From Megalobrama amblycephala (taxonomy: Eukaryota; Chordata; Actinopteri; Cypriniformes; Xenocyprididae), in assembly GCF_018812025.1 (NCBI RefSeq), contig NC_063050.1, positions 6,052,047 to 6,116,046 on the forward strand: 64,000 nucleotides of DNA, in the 5' to 3' direction. A program made the position numbers and the translations under genes. The notes below the pieces were generated by a model, which saw nothing but the letters and a program-made list of their open reading frames with translations, was not told the DNA's origin and made no database searches. How positions within the stretch are numbered: the first letter of the stretch is position 1; each line of letters starts with the position of its first letter. Below, piece by piece: positions 46,613 through 59,151 of this stretch.

Positions 46613-47001
46613 TGTCAAAAGAATTCCAGGCGCAGTTCACTCTCAGCCAATAAGATTCCACGTAGCATTTTCATGGATCAGTCGTCTCTTCTGATTGGTT
46701 GATAACTTTTGACAGCGTTTAATCCATGAGCAAATTATTTTCTGCAAGAGCACAGAGAGATTCGCAAGCGCACAGGACAAAGTTTGAGCGTGCACATGCA
46801 ATATCTGAGCGAGAGGAGAGGCAGTTCATAAGAGAGCACTGTATATTTGAGAGCACCCGTCCAGGGGCATGTTCAAGCTCAAAACGGTGTGCAACGTTTT
46901 GCTACATTTTCCGGGTTGAACAACATGTTTCCGGGAAACGGTGTGTAACGGTATGCAACGGCTTTGAGATACGTTTTCTGGGTGTGTTTGTACGTTTGGT
47001 G

Positions 47002-47825
47002 CACTCTTAAAACAGATGTGTTAAAAACAACACAACCTGTGTTATATTTTAACACACCCGTGTGTCTAGTTATTTTTTCTTAATACAGGCATAAAATATT
47101 TAACACACTAATGTGTGTGAGAGAGAGAGAGAAACGACACTGTCCAACACAACATGTGTTAACTATCATCCAATCATTATGTTAAGATATAACACGTTGT
47201 GTTACTTTTTTTAACTCAACCAGTGTGTTATTCTTCTTAACACAGGCAATGTGTTAAAATATTTAACACACTAATGTGTCATAAATCACACAATTTGTGT
47301 CATAGATGTGCTATTTTTGACCAGTTAAAATGAATGCAATACACACTCTTAGAAAGGATGTGTTAAAACTGACTCAAAATGTGTTAAATTCTTACACATC
47401 AGTGTGTGAGTTTAGGGACAACACTTGTGTGTTAATTCTGACACATTCACTGAGTCAATGATTTTAACACAGTAAATGTGTCAGGAAGGTGATCTGCTGT
47501 TAACAAGCAGAATCAAAGGAGAAAATCACAATTTTTAAGCCACCATTGTGGAGATGAGTGTTTGCTTTAGTTGGGCTCTTGAACCTTGACTTTTTAATAT
47601 TAGACTTTGTTTGGCCTATTATAACAGCTAGTCAAGCAAAGAGAAAAGATGATCAGGTGGTGTTGGTTATGTTTTCACATAATCATTATTTGACCTGAAT
47701 CACTGAACTCATTTAGAGCCCAATCTCTGAGTTAGATTTACATTATTGATTACAGCAGCACTGTGATTCTACAGCAGAAGATCAGCTTTATCAATATAAT
47801 CTGAAGGATTTCTCAAAAGTTGTTC

Positions 47826-47862
<37 letters not shown>

Positions 47863-48842
47863 TATATAGAGACACAGACATCAAGAATCAGCCTGTGAAT
47901 CTCAACAATGGTGAGAATAATAAAGCATGTTGCAGTGCATGCTGGGAGCCACCAATTAAAATTCATCTATGGCTCCCATCATGCATTGCTGCATGAATAA
48001 ATTATGAGCTTAATTGTCTTAATTTAATTTCCTTTATTCTCACTATTATATAGTAATTTCCTTTATTCTCACTATTTTTTTTTTCTTTCTCTGTTTTATG
48101 TGACTTTTTAGGAGCTTCTTTTCTAATGTTTCTAAAATCAGAATATGTTGCTTGTCACCACTGTTGAGATTCACAGGCTGATTCTTGATGTCTGTGTGTG
48201 CCTAAAAGCAAGGTTTTTTTTTTGATCAGAACAACTTTTTAAGAAATACCTTTGAATTATGTAGAAAAAGCTGATCTTCTGCTATAATCAATAACATAAA
48301 TGTAGCTCAGAGATTGGGCTCTAAATGAGCTCAAGACAAATAATGATTATGTGAAAACATAACAAACACCACCTGATCATCTTTTCTCTTTGCTTGTCTG
48401 GCTATTATAACTCGATTACAACAGCCCAAACAAAATCTAATATTAAAAAGTCAAGGGTCAAGAGCCCAACTAACGCAAACACTGATCTCCATGATGGTAA
48501 CTTACAAATTGTGAATTTCTCCTTTGATTCAGCTTGTTAACAGCAGATCACCTTCCTGACACATTTAATGTGTTAAAATCATTACACAATGAATGTGTCA
48601 AAATGAACACAAGTCCACCGATGAAGAAAGAGGCACAAACTTGCTTACCGGCTTGTGGAGTGACGTAGCAGCAATGTGATTGGATGATAGTTTAACACAT
48701 GTTGTGTTGGACACAGTGTTGTTTCTCTCTTTCTCTCTCTCTGCACATGATCAACTTAAATTGACACAAAAATGTGTTAAAATAGCCATAACACAAAAAA
48801 TGTGTTATTAATTAAATTTCTCAAAATTCCTTTTTGAGAGTG
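47002..48842. mobile_element. Non-autonomous CACTA-type element
   Basis: The left end CACTCTTAAAACAGATGTGT and the inverse of the right end, CACTCTCAAAAAGGAATTTT, are followed by many TGTGTTAAAA motifs in both orientations (subterminal repeats). Inside are two arms of the AGAGATTGGGCTCTAAATGA repeat in opposite orientations (47506-47800, 48200-48552) and a further CACTCTTAGAA end at 47345, suggesting nesting. No transposase. Confidence 0.6.
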
Positions 48843-48904
48843 TGGGTGTGTCAGAAATGTCAGCCTAATCAGCGGCAAGATGTGTATAAACCACGCGGTA
48901 TTAA

Positions 48905-49866
48905 AGGTGCCCTAGAACATGTTTTTAAAAGATGTAATATAAGTCTAAGGAGTCTCCTGAATGTGTCTGTGAAGTTTCAGCTCAAAATACCCCATAGATT
49001 TTTTTAAATTCATTTTTTTAACTGCCTATTTTGGGGCATCATTATAAACGCGTCGATTTATGCTGTGCGGCCCCTTTAAATCTCGTGCTCTCCGCACATG
49101 GAGATCGCGCTTGCCTTAAACAGTGCCTAAACTAAGTTTACACAGCTAATATGACCCTCAAATGGATCTTTACAAAGTGTTCGTCATGCATGCGGCATGC
49201 ATGCGTCGGATTATGTGAGTATTGTATACTGTTATATTGTTTACATCTGATTCTGCATGAGTTTGATAGTGCTCCGTGGCTAACAGCTAATGCTACACTG
49301 TTGGAGAGATTTATAAAGAATGAAGTTGTGTTTATGCATTATACAGACTGCAAGTGTTTAAAAATGAAAATAGCGACGGCTCTTGTCTCCGTGAATACAG
49401 TAAGAAACGATGGTAACTTTAACCACATTTAACAGTACATTAGCAACATGCTAACGAAACATTTAGAAAGACAGTTTACAAATATCACTAAAAATATCAT
49501 GATATCATGGATCATGTCAGTTATTATTGCTCCATCTGCCATTTTTCACTATTGTTCTTGCTTGCTTACCTAGTCTGATGATTCGGCTGTGCACATCCAG
49601 ACGTTAATACTGGCTGCCCTTGTCTAATGCCTTTCATAATGTTGGGAACATGGGCTGGCATATGCAAATATTGGGGGCGTACACCCCGACTGTAACGTAA
49701 CAGTCAGTATTATGTTGAGATTCGCCTGTTCTTCGGAAGTCTTTTAAACAAATGAGATTTATACAAGAAGGAGGAAACAATGGAGTTTGAGACTCACTGT
49801 ATGTCATTTCCATGTATTGAACTCTTGTTATTTAACTATGCCAAGATAAATTCAATTTTTAAACCT
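48905..49866. mobile_element. TTAA-flanked repeat, right end decayed
   Basis: The left end AGGTGCCCTAGAACATG follows TTAA (48901-48904) and is a common fish repeat. The right side ends AAATTCAATTTTTAAACC before TTAA (49867-49870), with the expected inverse of the left end lost. No coding sequence. Confidence 0.5.
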
Positions 49867-50347
49867 TTAAAGAGACTGTAAATATTACAATATCATAGCA
49901 CAACAACAGTGATCAGCAATAATAATAAGCCCAATACAAACAATAAAAATAATATAGATCAACACAGTCTCGGAAGTAAGAAGTGGATTATCACTTCACC
50001 TGAAATGTTTGTCTTTTCATCCTGAAATGCGAGGCAAATGTTGTATCACAATAATTAGATGTTTCCACAAATCCCTGTAACATCCAGCATACAGTTTTTT
50101 TTTCGGGTCTCGTTTGGATTTTGGATGTGTTGGTGTATGCCCTGTTCTGGATTCTGTGTTTCTTCCTGTGGATTATCAAGTAAAGACTTATTCTACGTTA
50201 CTCTTCCTCGTCGTGTGTTTGCTCTACCAGCATCCGTAACAGAAGACCCGACCAAAACAGCTGCGGCATTATTTTGTCATCAGTTTTTTTGTTTGTTTTT
50301 CCGTGTCAGTGTTTTTTCGTGTTTCAACTTTTTTTGTCTCCGCCATT

Positions 50348-50545
50348 ATGTACACACCTGCATTTCTGTTGCTCTGCCTTGAGCAGAAGGACCGCTCCCT
50401 CGAGGCACATTTGGAGGACTTTTTGTTTCTAGCACCATATACACATTTCCCAGACAGCAGCCTGTGCAAGTTCTTGTATGCCGGCCTCAACACCACCAAG
50501 GCGCTGCTGTCCGGGGAGGGGCCTCGAGGGAGCTTCATGCCCTGA
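50348..50545 (+). pseudogene. Gag fragment of the non-autonomous LTR element
   Basis: Readable as LLLCLEQKDRSLEAHLEDFL, FPDSSLCKFLYAGLN and LSGEGPRGSF, a pattern seen in fish gypsy-type gag capsid regions. It stops at 50545, and the continuation in another frame is a Pro/Ser-rich sequence with no motif. No knuckle or protease. Confidence 0.6.
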
Positions 50546-50655
50546 ACTGTCGGTCTCCCCGCTGGTTCTGTCCAGCCCTGAACTGTCGGTCTCCCCGCTG
50601 GTTCCGTCCAGCCCTGAACTGTCCATCTCCCCGAAGGTTCCATCCAGCCCTGTGT
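50540..50655 (+). repeat. Three tandem units in the gag-only element
   Basis: CCTGAACTGTCGGTCTCCCC repeats three times with a period of about 33 nt (CCTGAACTGT at about 50540, 50577 and 50613), encoding PELSVSPLVPSS in frame. Confidence 0.75.
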
Positions 50656-52185
50656 TCCCTCCAAACCTCCCTCATCCACTACCTCTCCAGCACTCCTTGG
50701 ACTCTGTTTTTTGTTTTGGACCTTCTCTGCTCCACAGTTTTTGCCCCAGTCCCCAGCTATTCCTGTCGCCCCTTCATCGATGCCTGCCCCTTGATCTGCG
50801 CCTCCTCTCAGTGGTGAGGCTACACCTCGAGCCCTCTGGGAGCCATCTCGTCACGGCTGTGAGAAGTCCTTGGCTCCGCCCTCTGCCTCTGCATGCTCCA
50901 GTCCTCCTCGATCTGACGTCCCAACTCCTGTGCCTACGCTCCTTCCTCCCTCGATGCCAGCAGAGACCGTCAGACTTTCAGCCTCGCAGGGCTCCCTCAG
51001 TATGTCGGCTCCACCTGGGTCGGACATCGCTACGCCTACGGCACAGACTTACGCTACGCTACTAGACTTACGTTGCTACACTCCGGCCCTCCACCCCTTC
51101 GTCTTCGGCCAGCTCATTCCTTCCTCAAGGTCCACCTCCGCCCTCGGTCTCTCCTGCTCGACTTCAGCCCTCCGGATCTCTTCCATCACCTCGGGGGGTC
51201 GTCACTACGGCTACGTCGCGGCCGTCTAGATCTTCGGAGTCCCTCCACTACATTGGCTCTCTGGCTTCGCGGTAGGCTTCTTCATCTGTGTCTCCGTCAC
51301 CTTCAGTCATCCCCATGGTGGCTCCAGTGATCATCGCTCCATGGCTCCTCCCTCCTGCGCCGCCGCCATGGGGCATAGTCTCAGCTGTGACCTGGGTCAG
51401 CTCACAACATCTGCCTCTGCTCAAGGCCACACCCTGGATCATCCCACCGTCATCTTCACCCCAGACTTTTGTTTCCCACCTCCTCCTGGCCAGCCGTCCT
51501 CCTCCAGATCCCCCTCCAGACCTCCCTTTTGATGTTACTTTAAGGCGCGAGGACACACCCACCGGGAGGGTGGGGTAGTGTTACAGTCACCGTCATGTTT
51601 GGTTTGTTTTGGTTTGCATTTTGTCACGTGTTCCTCACTCATTGAACCACGCCCCCTTGTTAACCTGTTAAGCTTGTTTGTGTCAGTGTATTTAAGTTCC
51701 TGTCTGTGTTCAGTTCTTTGTCAGGTCTCCTTTGGATTTTGAATGTGTTGGTGTATGCCCTGTTCTGGATTCTGTGTTTTTCCTTGTGGATTATCAAGTT
51801 AAGACTTATTATATGGTATTCTTCCTCGTTGTGTGTTTGCTCTACCAGCATCCGTAACAAACACAGCCCGGTTTTGTGCGAGAGCAAAGGAAATTTGCTT
51901 GAGAGCGGAGAGATTTGCGCTCGCGCATGACATTAATAATGCGCTCTCGACATTTGACAGTAAAATAACTCCATAGATTATATTTTGGAGAACAGACAGA
52001 AAAATGCATTTGAACATTGTTCGTGTCCAGCTGTTCAGCAGTTATGAGCGGTTAAGGGTTTTTTTTTCAACTGTATACGTTATTATGCAATGATAAGGGC
52101 TACAGATGCCATAGATAATGCTTGTCTCTTCTGAGTTTGTTGCAAAGATATGTAATTATGATAATAATTGAAAAATAACATGCTA

Positions 52186-52348
52186 TTTTAGTGTTTAGTA
52201 ACCAGCTACTTGAGTGGTTTTTCAATGGATACTTTTTTACTCTTACTCAGGTAACTATTAAGATTATTACTTTCACTTTTACGTTGAGTAAATATTTCTA
52301 TAAATACTTTTACTTGAGTACAGTTTTTGGATACTCTACCCATCTCTG
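52186..52348. mobile_element. hAT-like repeat fragment abutting the copy 2 gene remnant
   Basis: The right end, read inversely, is CCAGAGATGGGTAGAGTATC followed by CAAAAACTGTACTCAAGTAA, a widespread fish hAT-type end. The left end is not clear. It touches the gene fragment at 52349. Confidence 0.55.
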
Positions 52349-53779
52349 GTTATCGAAATATATTGCTTTATCTGCCTCACTATTTAGATGAGTCTCACCT
52401 CTCGGGTTGGGTATCATTTGAATTTTAACGATTCCGGTTCTGCTTATCGAATCTGGTTCTTATTGATTCTCGATTCCGATTCCAATATTTTTTTTACAGA
52501 CAGAAAAAGAGCAAATACTTCAAGAATAATGTTCTTGCAGAGCTCAGTTCAAGGTTGCATAGCAAAGACAGATGCCCTAGGAGCGAAAGCGCTTTGGAAA
52601 AGAAGGAGAAAGTGGTGCGGCGGCGCTTTCCATGCGTTTTTAGACACAACATGTTTGAACACGGTGGATTCCATCAGATTAATGCCATGTTGAAGCAAAA
52701 GTCAGTGCCGATTTTAATGAACTGCGTATGTGCGTGATAAGATAAGGTCCTTGTCACAGGTCCTAGCAGATAGATACAATTGTAAAATGCTCACTGCTGT
52801 TCACTGTGTGAGAATGACTGAAGAAAGTCAGGAATCCATAAACAGAATCGAAATCTGCGCATCGTATCGAATACTCGGTTTCTACTCAACCCTACTCATC
52901 CTTCTTAGAATCTGATTAAGTTCATCTCTCTCAATTATTGCAGTCCAGACAAAATCCTCTTCATTACCCGTTCTGGTAAGAGACAAATAAAGATCATTCT
53001 CCAGACGTGTCGTGACCTTGAAGTAGTTTGGGGGAGTTTCTCTTCTGAATGTGATCCCTTCATTTGGATGGATGGAGGCACCAGGAACACTAAGCTTGTG
53101 TGGTGTTTTCATCCGAAGTGGCCTGTCAGGTCTGGGATGTTTGATTGGGTAACTTGATTTTTCATCCCTCTCAACTTTTTCTTTTACACAATCATCAAAT
53201 GGAAAGAAGTAGACGTGTAGAATGACTGGAACTTTAGAACACATGTAGAGAAGAAGATCGCAGTGTTCATCCACTCGCATTATCCAACTTATTATTAACG
53301 TTTTAAGAGAGAAGGATGGTTGGACAATCTTAGCATGGAATCGGGTCAACTGCACAGGTTCTGTGGTTATTCCCTCGTCTTTTACGCTGAGGACTTTCAC
53401 AGCATCTTTGAGAGAGGGGTCAGACTCTCCTAAACAGGCGTAATGGGGCAGATGAACTTCCTCCAGTTTCCCTGAGATCACCGTCACGTCAATCACTGGA
53501 CCGATCCGGTTACACTGCAGCCTCTCCAGCTCTTTGTTGAGGAAGTGTCCGTCTACGGTACAGTACTGAAGGGTGACGTCACAGTCACAGACCCATCGCA
53601 TTCTGGTCCTGACACACTCGTAATGGCCTGGGTCAGTGCTGACCCTGAACTTTGACCCTCCATCTGTACAGGCCGACGGCTCAATCTGAACCCACTGATC
53701 AGAATCAGCTATATGGACACAAGACTGACAGTTCAGCAGTGGATGAATATTGAGCCCAGAAGGTTTGGAGTCAGAGAAC
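52349..53779 (-). pseudogene. FIIND exon of immune gene, copy 2, interrupted
   Basis: 53779 to about 52905 encodes the same FIIND as copy 1 (one codon shorter early on), including LPHYACLG and QPSFSLKTL with the SFS cleavage motif. It is then cut by a short element (52403-52893) and continues for 54 bp (52402-52349, GGTTATCGAAATATATTGCT) matching the copy 1 linker. The first two thirds of the CARD are absent and the last third is at 44716-44804. The open frame ends in foreign sequence (LRRMSRVE). It cannot make a CARD, though a FIIND without CARD could be produced. Confidence 0.8.
52403..52893. mobile_element. Short inverted-repeat element in the copy 2 exon
   Basis: The left GGGTTGGGTATCATTTGAAT and the inverse of the right, AGGGTTGAGTAGAAACCGAG, form loose inverted ends with repeated CGATTCCG/ATTCTCGATT motifs. 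Copy 1 shows the uninterrupted exon. The flanks CTCACCT and CTCATCCT suggest an imprecise target duplication. Confidence 0.6.
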
Positions 53780-54850
53780 CTGTGAAGAACCAGAAGAAGG
53801 AGGAATGAAAGAGTGAGATGGTTTTCATGCACAAACAGGGTACAAAATGAGTGAATTAATAATAAACTAATAAATGACGGTGACTAACTACATTAGTTAG
53901 CATGAACTAACAATGAAAAACACTAAAGTGTTTATTAATCTCAGTTAATGTTAATTTCAATGTTTATAAAATCATTATTAAAATCATCTGTCAATATTAT
54001 TTAATGATCTGAACTAACATGAACCAGCAATGAGCAGTTGAATTTTTATTAACTAAAGTTAAAGATTAATACCATAACACATGTATTACTCATTGTTCGT
54101 TAATACATTAATGAATTTTAACTAATGGGATCTTACTGTAAAGTGTTACTAACAACTCAAAAAAAAAAAAAAAAAACACGTTCTGATAAGGGACCTTCGC
54201 TTCAATGAGTGCGAGCGATCACTTCCGTTGTCAGAGCATGTTCAGACCTCACCAATCGGATGTGGAGAGCAGATGGACATAGTGGTGTTTTAGAGGTAAA
54301 AAATGATATATAAACTGTTCGGTTTCTCGCACAAACCGATCTTTTCATGTTTTAGGACATCAACAAGCCGCAGGGTTTAATTTGGATTTGTCTGTCTTGA
54401 TTATTTTTGTCTTATTCCTCACCTGCAGGCATATTAATAGAACAGAAACTCACACTACAGCTAGAAAATTACAGAACATTAATAGCAAATTACAGTTTAG
54501 AGATCATGTGATCAGGAGCTTTTGAGAAATACTGGTAAAACAGTCTGAGTCAGAGACTTCCAAACTCTGAAATTGAAAAAAAATAGCTTTTGCTCAAAAC
54601 TAAAATGAAAAATAATTTGTTTATAGTCCCTGCACAGGAGAAACTTACAAATAAAGGAAAACATTTTTTATTATTGGTATCGGCATCTGCTATCGGCCAA
54701 AATATGCTGACAAATATGGGCGTATCAGGTATCAGCAATAATCCAATATCATGCATCCCTAGTGTTTAGTGATGAATGAAGAATAGAGGATTGAACTATT
54801 AATCACAGTCTGGAAAAATCCTTCACTAAGACACAGTATATTTCACTCAC

Positions 54851-55424
54851 CCGGTTGTGTGTGTATCACTGTTGTTTCTCACAGGAGGTTGTTTAATGTC
54901 ACACAGACGCACTGAGGAATCAGGATAAAGCCCAAATCCAGCATAGAGGGGTTCAGTGAATGTGGTGTTGAATGTGTGTAAGTGTGTGAGTGTGTGTGTG
55001 TCAGAGACGCTGTAGAAGGACAGAGAGCCGGCCGACACGTCCACATACACTCCTACTCTATTAGAGCATGAACTGATCGCAGGTATATAAGTGATGCTCT
55101 TATTGTGACAGACAGAGAATCTGTTATCAGTGCAGTTCAGACTCCAGGATTTGTCAGTGAATCCAAACCAACAGTCTCTTCCTGCTTTCCTGCCGATTCC
55201 TTTATATGTCACTGATATTTCAGCTCTATATCCGCTCCATTCAGCCTCCCAGTAACAGCGTCCAGTCAGACTCTCTTCACACAGAACCTGAGGAACATCA
55301 TTAAATCTCTCTGGATGATCAGGATACGGCTGAAGATCTTCCACACATGTGATCTTCTTGTTCTCCTCAGACAGAATGATATGAGTGTTTGCTGTGTTTG
55401 GATCCAGTGTGAGATCACAGGCAT
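54851..55424 (-). CDS. B30.2 exon of immune gene, copy 2
   Basis: Intact PRY-SPRY exon with the same splice sites and phases as copy 1 (acceptor before 55424, donor GTGAGT at 54850). It has LDPNTANTHIILS, VLCEESLTGRCYWEAEW, GVYVDVSAGSLSFYSV and EPLYAGF. One residue longer than copy 1 in the middle (SGYRAEISVTYKG). The downstream FIIND exon is broken, so the full protein is not made, but this exon shows no damage. Confidence 0.8.
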
Positions 55425-55905
55425 CTGAACACAAGAAGAGAGAAACTTTGGTAACACTTTACAATAAGGTTGTATTAGTTAACATTAGTTAATGCATTAG
55501 ATAACATGAATTAATCCAGAACAATGCCTGTAAACAGCCTTAATGTTTTAAGATTAACTTACTGTACATATTTACATTAGTTTATGTAGAAGTTGACACA
55601 CTAAGGTGAACATTTCTAACTCATCTTACCCTAAAAGTAAAAATGCCATTGTGTAACTTATCAGCATTATTTATTAATAAGGTATTGATTTGGGCTGTAA
55701 ACATAATTCTGAAGTGGAAACCATCTGAACATTATGATGTTCATGTTTATATGTACTTTACTATCATTACTTACATTCAACAAACCATTCTTTAATGGAA
55801 TGTGTGAAGCTTATTGTAAAGTGTACACTATTTCAACATTACCTGATGTGTTACTAACATTTGTAGACTCTTTATTAACATGACTTACCATTAACAAAGC
55901 ATTTA

Positions 55906-58129
55906 AAGAAATAAAATTTATATAATTGTTTAACCATTTTGTAATATTTAGTTTGTTTGTGTTTCACGCTAGGAATGTGTTATAATTATTTTTTTTTTTT
56001 TTTAATCGGATGTGAATTTTAATTTTGAAAGGGGGACTATGTCAAAATTAGTTCTATTGTGTTAAATTATGCGGACTGGTTTTGCTACTGTAACCCTGTA
56101 TAATTTAAGTTTATTATAAAAAATAAATTAATTAAAGAGTGTTAAAATAATAAACTAACTAGAAATAATCCTAATAATAAAAGTGTAAGAAATTATAAAA
56201 TCAAAGTGAAATGTATGTTAGTGTGATGATTGACATTTTAATGACTGTCCAATTACGTGAGATTTATGTTGAAGTCCCGCCCCACCACGCTAGTTGCTGT
56301 ATGCGAGAAGCCATTTTCTTTTCTCTTCGAGACTAATGATATTAGCAGCAGCATAACTTTGAGCAAGAGCTAAAAAGAGGAGTCAAAGAAGATAAAATAC
56401 ATCTATACATTTATTTCTATGAATTTTGGTGAGTACACATTTTGCACTGTGTAAACAGTTGTATATGCAATCAGATATGTGCAACAATGTATTTGGGTGA
56501 GAGGTAATGTGATACTGATGAGTTCTGGTTTATTACAAGTTAGAAGAGGTTTGTTGGATAAGCAATAACGTGTATGAGTTGCAAGTGTTCATATTGTATG
56601 ATGATGATATTTATTGTTAAATTAGATGGCGTAATGTCGACTGAGTTGTTGAATTACAGTGAAAGTGTTACTGTTAAATGTTAGCAGGCCGACAAATGCT
56701 ACCTGTACTGTTGTACTAGAAACTAGTGAATTGATATGCTTGTGAACTTAATGTTGCCTGTGTATATATACAGGTCAGGGTTTTTTTTTTCATGCTGGAA
56801 CTCTGATCATTTCAATTTGAGGACAATGTGAGATGGCGAGCCAAACCACACGAGACGAATGCTGACTGAGGCGAAACAGTTGAATCTAACCCAGGAACCG
56901 GGTAGGAAAGTTCCGATTACCTGCTAGTTCACACTAACGGAGCCACTTTTTTTTTTCATTATTTTTCCTTCGAGAGACCGCTCAAAAGAATGTCTTTGTG
57001 AAGACGGAACTATTTTTTTGTTGTTGTTCCTTATTGTTTTCGTACCACACAGAGTTTTGCAGAACTGTGGAATCGAATCATGTTCCTGGTGAATCTATCG
57101 AATTGAACTATTTTGAACCGATTCACTTGAACTGAATCGTTCTGAACTGAGATTACTGAATTGAACCACATTTTTCTGATTTGCATTTTTGCACAGAAGT
57201 CTTTTGAATTGAATGTATTGAACCAAACCTTTTTGGATTTTATTTACAAAATTGAATGTACTATACAGAGTTATTGAACAGAATCTATTGAATCAAAATT
57301 TCCTGAATTGCTCTTGTAACATTTTGAATTTCAAAATGTTTCTTTTCCTGTTTTGAGCTAACTGAGGTTGTCAAAAGTTATAATTGCGAACTTGTTATAC
57401 GATTGCAGTCTAACTAAACTCTATAGTTATTGGGTGCACCCAGATTAGTCCATGCATAATCCGTGCATTCCAATTTGTTTGAGTTTCTTTGTCATTATGA
57501 CCTGTCATTCAATTGAAACTGAATACTGTTAAATAATTTTTTTCTTTTACTTTCACTTTATTCTCTACAAAGAATCAATTTATTTTCAATACAGATTTAC
57601 TTCCTCACAAGTTAAGCTGTTTAACCTATAGATATTGGCCTATAGATATTGGTATATCATCAGTGCCTGTCAATCGACGCAGGTGTTACACTACCGATAC
57701 GTCGGAGGTGAGCAGAAGAGTGACGTCATCCACCTGAGTCCTTGAGCAGAAAAAAAAGAGAGAGCGAACGTGCACTGTTGATTGTGAGTGTAGGCGATGT
57801 ATAGAGAAATCCTTGGGTGTAAATAAGAACTCCAACATTGAACTGAGAAGAATAAAGTTGTAAAAAGGAAAAGACGGAGTCCTGTCTTTCCAGGGGTGCA
57901 ACATTTGCTGTGCGACACAGAAGGCGTTTTTCATGGCTTCATGGAGAGAAGCCAGATTCATATTTTCATGGATTAATAAGTTAAATTCTGCTCTGTACTC
58001 CATAAAAAACTAAAACCCCCAGAAAGGACTGCAACTCATCATCATTTTAACTACTTTTGAATTTTTGAAATTATGCTTGTTTGACTGTTATTCTTTTATT
58101 TATAACAGTAGAGTTTTAAGAAATGGTTC
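55906..58129. other. Unidentified 2.2-kb insert
   Basis: Lies between inverted arms of the hAT-type element. No open frame longer than about 100 codons. There is a GC-richer start-like patch (56270-56400, CTCTTCGAGAC then a possible donor GTGAGT at 56429), a run of near-repeats GAATCGAAT/GAATCTATTGAA (57070-57300), and an AATAAAG followed 55 bp later by GGGGTGCAACA (57850-57903), which recalls an LTR end. No family assigned. Confidence 0.35.
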
Positions 58130-58640
58130 ACATTCCATTAATGAATGCTTTGTTAATGGTAAGTCATGTTAATAAAGAGTCTACAAATGTTAGTAACACA
58201 TCAGTTAATGTTGAAATAGTGTACACTTTACAATAAGCTTCATAAATTCCATTTATAAATGATAGTAAAGCGCATATAAACATGAACATCATATCTGCTA
58301 TTCACAGGCATTGTTCATGATTAGTTTAAGTTAACTAATGCATTAACTAATGTTAATGTCTCGGTTACAAAGGTAACCCTCGTTCCCTGTAGGAGGGAAC
58401 GGAGATGTACGTAGGACAGATGGACGAATAGGAATCTCGCTAGAGAGGCCAATCTACTTTGAGTGTAACTAAATGAGCCAATGCACATTGGCTGCAATCA
58501 TATGCATCAGCTGCTTGCCTCGCAGCACGGGTATTTAATGAGCAGCAGGTGTGTTGCATCTTCAGGTTTTCGCTGAGGAGCCAAATAGGATAGGCGGCAG
58601 CATCAGCGGGGTACAGCGACTGTGGCGACGGGACGCACGT

Positions 58641-58747
58641 CTCTGTTCCCTCCTTCAGGGAACGAGGGTTAACTTTGTAACTGAGACGTTCCCATTCAGT
58701 CGGTCACATTCGACGTACGTCGGACAGACCGACGAATAGGAATCCCT
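58641..58747. repeat. Internal complementary region of the DIRS element
   Basis: CTCCTTCAGGGAACGAGGGT (58650-58669) is the inverse of the left outer edge (CTCGTTCCCTGTAGGAGG), and GTTCCCATTCAGTCGGTCAC (58689-58708) repeats the right outer edge. In DIRS replication such a region templates circle closure. Confidence 0.8.
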
Positions 58748-59151
58748 ACCAAAGCGCCACAGGAGCTGCCCCCTTCCAGTGCTCTGTTGTAAGCCACCTG
58801 AACCCCCTTGCCTGAGGATGGTGGGACAGGGCTAACACAGAGAGAGTCGATCACTGCTGTTCCCCAAAACCCATTCAGTGAGACAATTGGATAATGCTGA
58901 GAAAGCGTACCCAATCGTGGAAAAAGAACGCTGCGGAAGCCACATCCTTCCCCGAAGGAGTTGGGCTGTACTACATATGGAAGAACTGGGGTGACTCCAA
59001 CTCGATGAGAGATGGGTTCTCCCAGAGGGAAAGACACGGGCTTCGTTTAGGAGCAACCGTGGAACCAGACATATGGGATCCTTGTACAATGGAGTATAGG
59101 CCTGGCACCAGACGCTCCGCCACGTCGGCTGCCGAAGGGTAACCAGAGGAC

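Larger units (their letters stand above)
50094..51860 (+). mobile_element. Non-autonomous gag-only LTR element
   Basis: 3' LTR at 51579-51860 (TGTTACAG...CCGTAACA) preceded by a purine tract (GGGAGGGTGGGGTAG). A 5'-truncated copy of the same LTR ends at 50241 (CAGCATCCGTAACA), then internal sequence GAAGACCCGACCAAAACAGC. Only a gag fragment and a proline/serine-rich stretch lie between; there is no pol. Confidence 0.75.
44805..51975. mobile_element. Inverted-repeat-bounded insertion in copy 2, with nested elements
   Basis: The left end TATGGCGTTATATTACTATC and the inverse of the right end, TATGGAGTTATTTTACTGTC, share about 45 bp including CAAATGTCGAGAGCRCATTATT. GAGAGCG-rich motifs occur inside both ends. 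It begins exactly where the copy 2 CARD fragment stops. No target duplication or transposase was found, and the right flank is not CARD sequence, so a further rearrangement happened there. The interior is a nest of other elements, listed separately. Confidence 0.5.

Noticed and set aside
46726..47010. 94-codon plus-strand frame
   Set aside because: It runs through GAGAGC-rich transposon sequence into the CACTC end at 47002 and has no family resemblance.
50269..51562. Overlapping open frames on both strands around 50.3-51.6 kb
   Set aside because: GC-rich, stop-poor internal region of the LTR element. Only the plus-strand gag fragment has recognisable motifs.
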